A stretch of 64,000 nucleotides of DNA from Natronorubrum texcoconense. Its GTDB lineage: Archaea > Halobacteriota > Halobacteria > Halobacteriales > Natrialbaceae. Of the stretch, positions 62,700 to 64,000 are shown piece by piece. The notes under the pieces are model-generated. The model did no database searches and was not told where the DNA came from. It saw only the letters and a program-made list of their open reading frames with translations. The DNA lies in assembly GCF_900100335.1 (NCBI RefSeq), contig NZ_FNFE01000002.1, forward strand, positions 789,061 to 853,060, written 5' to 3'. The position numbers and the translations under genes were made by a program. Positions within the stretch are counted from its first letter, which is position 1. Every line of letters begins with the position of its first letter.

Positions 62700-63350
62700 C
62701 CAGTTCAGAGGCGAACCGACACGGCGGTGACCGAACCGGAACGACCGAACGAGCACAGACTGACACCGACTGAACGTCGAGGTGATTCGGGTCAGGACTC
62801 AGTACGTATGCAAAAGACAACGAGCTAGAAGAAGTAAGCGTATGTCCGGATACAGATAATTCACTGGCGTCATCGATCCCCCCAATCGTTCGTGCAACGC
62901 GGAACCCGCACGATACCGAACCCGGTATTTTACTCTCCACGCGTAAGCGCGTCTTAGTGGCCAGCGCATCCGAACAGGTTCTAGCGAAAAGATGGTTCAG
63001 AGGTGGTACACCCTGTTCGTTGAATTCGCGGAGATAGATCTCCAGCGATACCACGATTTCCAGTTGCCGAGCTGTCTCGAGATTCGGTCGGTTTCCGATC
63101 GACAACAGTACCCCCTCAATACCGTCGTTTAGCGCGTTGTATTCCTGCACCAGCGATCGCTACACGATCTCCCGGCGTCCGTTGGCGCTCGTGTTCTGTA
63201 TCAGTCCGGAAAGTCGATCGAGCTCATTCAAGAGTTGACCTCTCTGTACTAGAGATAGTGATCTGATATGGCATGTCGGAATGAGGATACGATCAGACTG
63301 CGCTCACTCGTCTCCGCGGGTTTATCAATCAAGCCGCGGCCAACGAGGGC
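62700..63350. other. Intergenic region containing a possible pseudogene
   Basis: A 651-base stretch without an intact gene. Part of the minus strand (62986-63240) reads as an interrupted protein; the rest shows nothing recognisable. Confidence 0.5.
62986..63240 (-). pseudogene. Interrupted helical protein fragment
   Basis: Read on the minus strand, one frame gives a protein-like helical sequence (LVQRGQLLNELDRLSGLI, then QNTSANGRREIV). It is broken by TAG at 63160-63162 and continues in the same frame as RSLVQEYNALNDGIEGVLLS and PNLETARQLEIVVSLEIYL. After about 62986 the frame degenerates. This looks like a small gene inactivated by a stop codon and possibly a frameshift; no family is recognised. 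It could also be chance. Confidence 0.35.
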
Positions 63351-63773
63351 ATGTCGCAACGACAACAGACGACGCGACGAACAGTCCTTCGAACACTCGG
63401 CTCACTGAGCGCCGTCACGCTTACAACGTCGGCAGTCGCCGGTGCACGGAGCGATCGCGACACGGCTCAATCAGAATCAGTAGCGGCGACGGCCGACGAT
63501 GGCTGCGATGTGAATCAGTACATCGGCGTCGTCGACCGAATCGTCGACGGAGAGCACGTCGTGATCTTGCTCGAGGACGATGGCGAACTGGTCGATCAAC
63601 ACGTCGCTCCACGGTCGGAACTCGAGGACGTCGACGAAAGCGACATTCTACTCGTCGTCATCAAAGACGACGAATTGCTCGTGGCACAGCAACTGCCGAA
63701 GCGCCCGGGAGAAAGTATGCCCGAAAGCCGGAATCGGCGCTCCGCTTCCGATCCCGCGGAGGACCTGTCGTAG
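63351..63773 (+). CDS. Tat-exported DUF3006-like protein
   Basis: A 140-residue protein with a twin-arginine signal (TTRRTVLRTLGSLSAVTL, about 7-24) and a mature domain YIGVVDRIVDGEHVVILLEDDG ... SDILLVVIKDDELL, a small beta-barrel pattern like DUF3006. The C-terminal 30 residues are basic and unlike the rest. It probably acts outside the cytoplasm; its function is unknown. It lies next to the rRNA operon end. Confidence 0.7.
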   Translation: MSQRQQTTRRTVLRTLGSLSAVTLTTSAVAGARSDRDTAQSESVAATADDGCDVNQYIGVVDRIVDGEHVVILLEDDGELVDQHVAPRSELEDVDESDILLVVIKDDELLVAQQLPKRPGESMPESRNRRSASDPAEDLS

Positions 63774-63890
63774 TCCCCGACGCCGAGACAGTCACTGCTT
63801 TTTGAAAGACTCAGTACTGAACCAGCAACAGCTATCGACGAATTCGTATGAGATGGGACGGAGCAGCCGCTCCAAGGGTGTAATATGAGT

Positions 63891-64000
63891 AGGAGCGGCG
63901 AATCGCATTTCCCAGAGGCTCGCGCACTCCAGTACTCCGCGATACGCAGGCGGGCTTATCTTCCGTGTTCGGGATGGGTACGGGAGGAACCCCGCCGCTG
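63891..64000 (-). rRNA. rrf: 5S ribosomal RNA, partial at the window edge
   Basis: On the minus strand the last 110 bases read as haloarchaeal 5S rRNA: GGGTTCCTCCCGTACCCATC, then CCGAACACGGAAGATAAGCC, then GGAGTACTGGAGTGCGCGAG and CCTCTGGGAAAT, closing in TTCGCCGCTCC. The first dozen or so bases lie beyond the right edge. 5S is normally the last gene of the 16S-23S-5S operon, so the 23S gene should lie to the right. No tRNA-Cys follows it within the visible downstream DNA. Confidence 0.95.

Noticed and set aside
63774..63890. tRNA-Cys following the 5S rRNA
   Set aside because: Such a gene often follows 5S in haloarchaea, but this stretch does not fold into a cloverleaf on the minus strand.

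Overview
The window comes from a halophilic archaeon (Halobacteria). The base composition is high-GC outside a few intergenic patches, and the predicted proteins are strongly acidic. Typical haloarchaeal genes are present: a SAMP1-type ubiquitin-like protein, GatD, a HalOD1-domain protein, RdfA, twin-arginine lipoproteins with a Cys lipobox, and a 5S rRNA of haloarchaeal type. Many genes have no leader: a TATA-like box lies about 27 bases before the start codon.

Layout. (1) 1-9641: end of a peroxiredoxin-like gene, an archaeal MtaB-type tRNA methylthiotransferase, a GH26-like lipoprotein, gatD, a GNAT acetyltransferase, a sulfite-oxidase-like molybdoenzyme facing a SAMP1/MoaD gene, and a two-gene operon of membrane-anchored TrkA-C-like proteins. 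(2) About 9650-11203: an IS1341-type (TnpB-only) insertion sequence with a divergent 44-residue ribbon-helix-helix-like ORF and hairpins at both ends. It sits directly in front of the TrkA-C-like operon. (3) 11395-23544: patatin, K+ channel, deoC, and a nucleoside-degradation group (ribose-1,5-bisphosphate isomerase, PfkB kinase, nucleoside phosphorylase), followed by several small or membrane proteins. (4) 23629-30734: moxR facing a tightly overlapped DUF58/DUF4129/M48-peptidase operon. (5) 30912-35689: small proteins, a 1024-residue FAD/Fe-S oxidoreductase, and a 0.9-kb gap with an AT-rich island. (6) 35690-47047: acyl-CoA metabolism (3-hydroxyacyl-CoA dehydrogenase, thiolase, two acyl-CoA dehydrogenases, an acyl-CoA ligase), a TAXI-type TRAP transporter and an IclR regulator. 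(7) 47276-50367: rdfA, a threonine-synthase-like enzyme, a universal stress protein and a small membrane protein. (8) 50480-61990: a second catabolic island made of an SDR-cupin-FAH operon, IclR, a LarA-like protein, two enolase-superfamily enzymes, a family III CoA-transferase and a second TAXI-TRAP transporter. (9) 62484-64000: two small proteins, a possible pseudogene, and the 3' part of a 5S rRNA gene on the minus strand, so an rRNA operon lies just to the right.

How they fit together. The two transporter islands look like uptake-plus-degradation modules for organic acids. The first would suit a dicarboxylate such as glutarate, passing through a glutaryl-CoA-dehydrogenase-like enzyme to crotonyl-, 3-hydroxybutyryl- and acetoacetyl-CoA. 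The second would suit a sugar acid or 2-hydroxyacid, through racemisation, dehydration and FAH-type cleavage. These substrates are inferred.

The most unusual observation is that the solute-binding protein of the first TRAP system (43526-44602) appears to be a circular permutant of the TAXI fold. The segment matching the normal C-terminal half comes first, directly after the lipoprotein signal, and the segment matching the normal N-terminal half comes last. The binding protein of the second TRAP system, in the same window, has the normal order and serves as an internal comparison.
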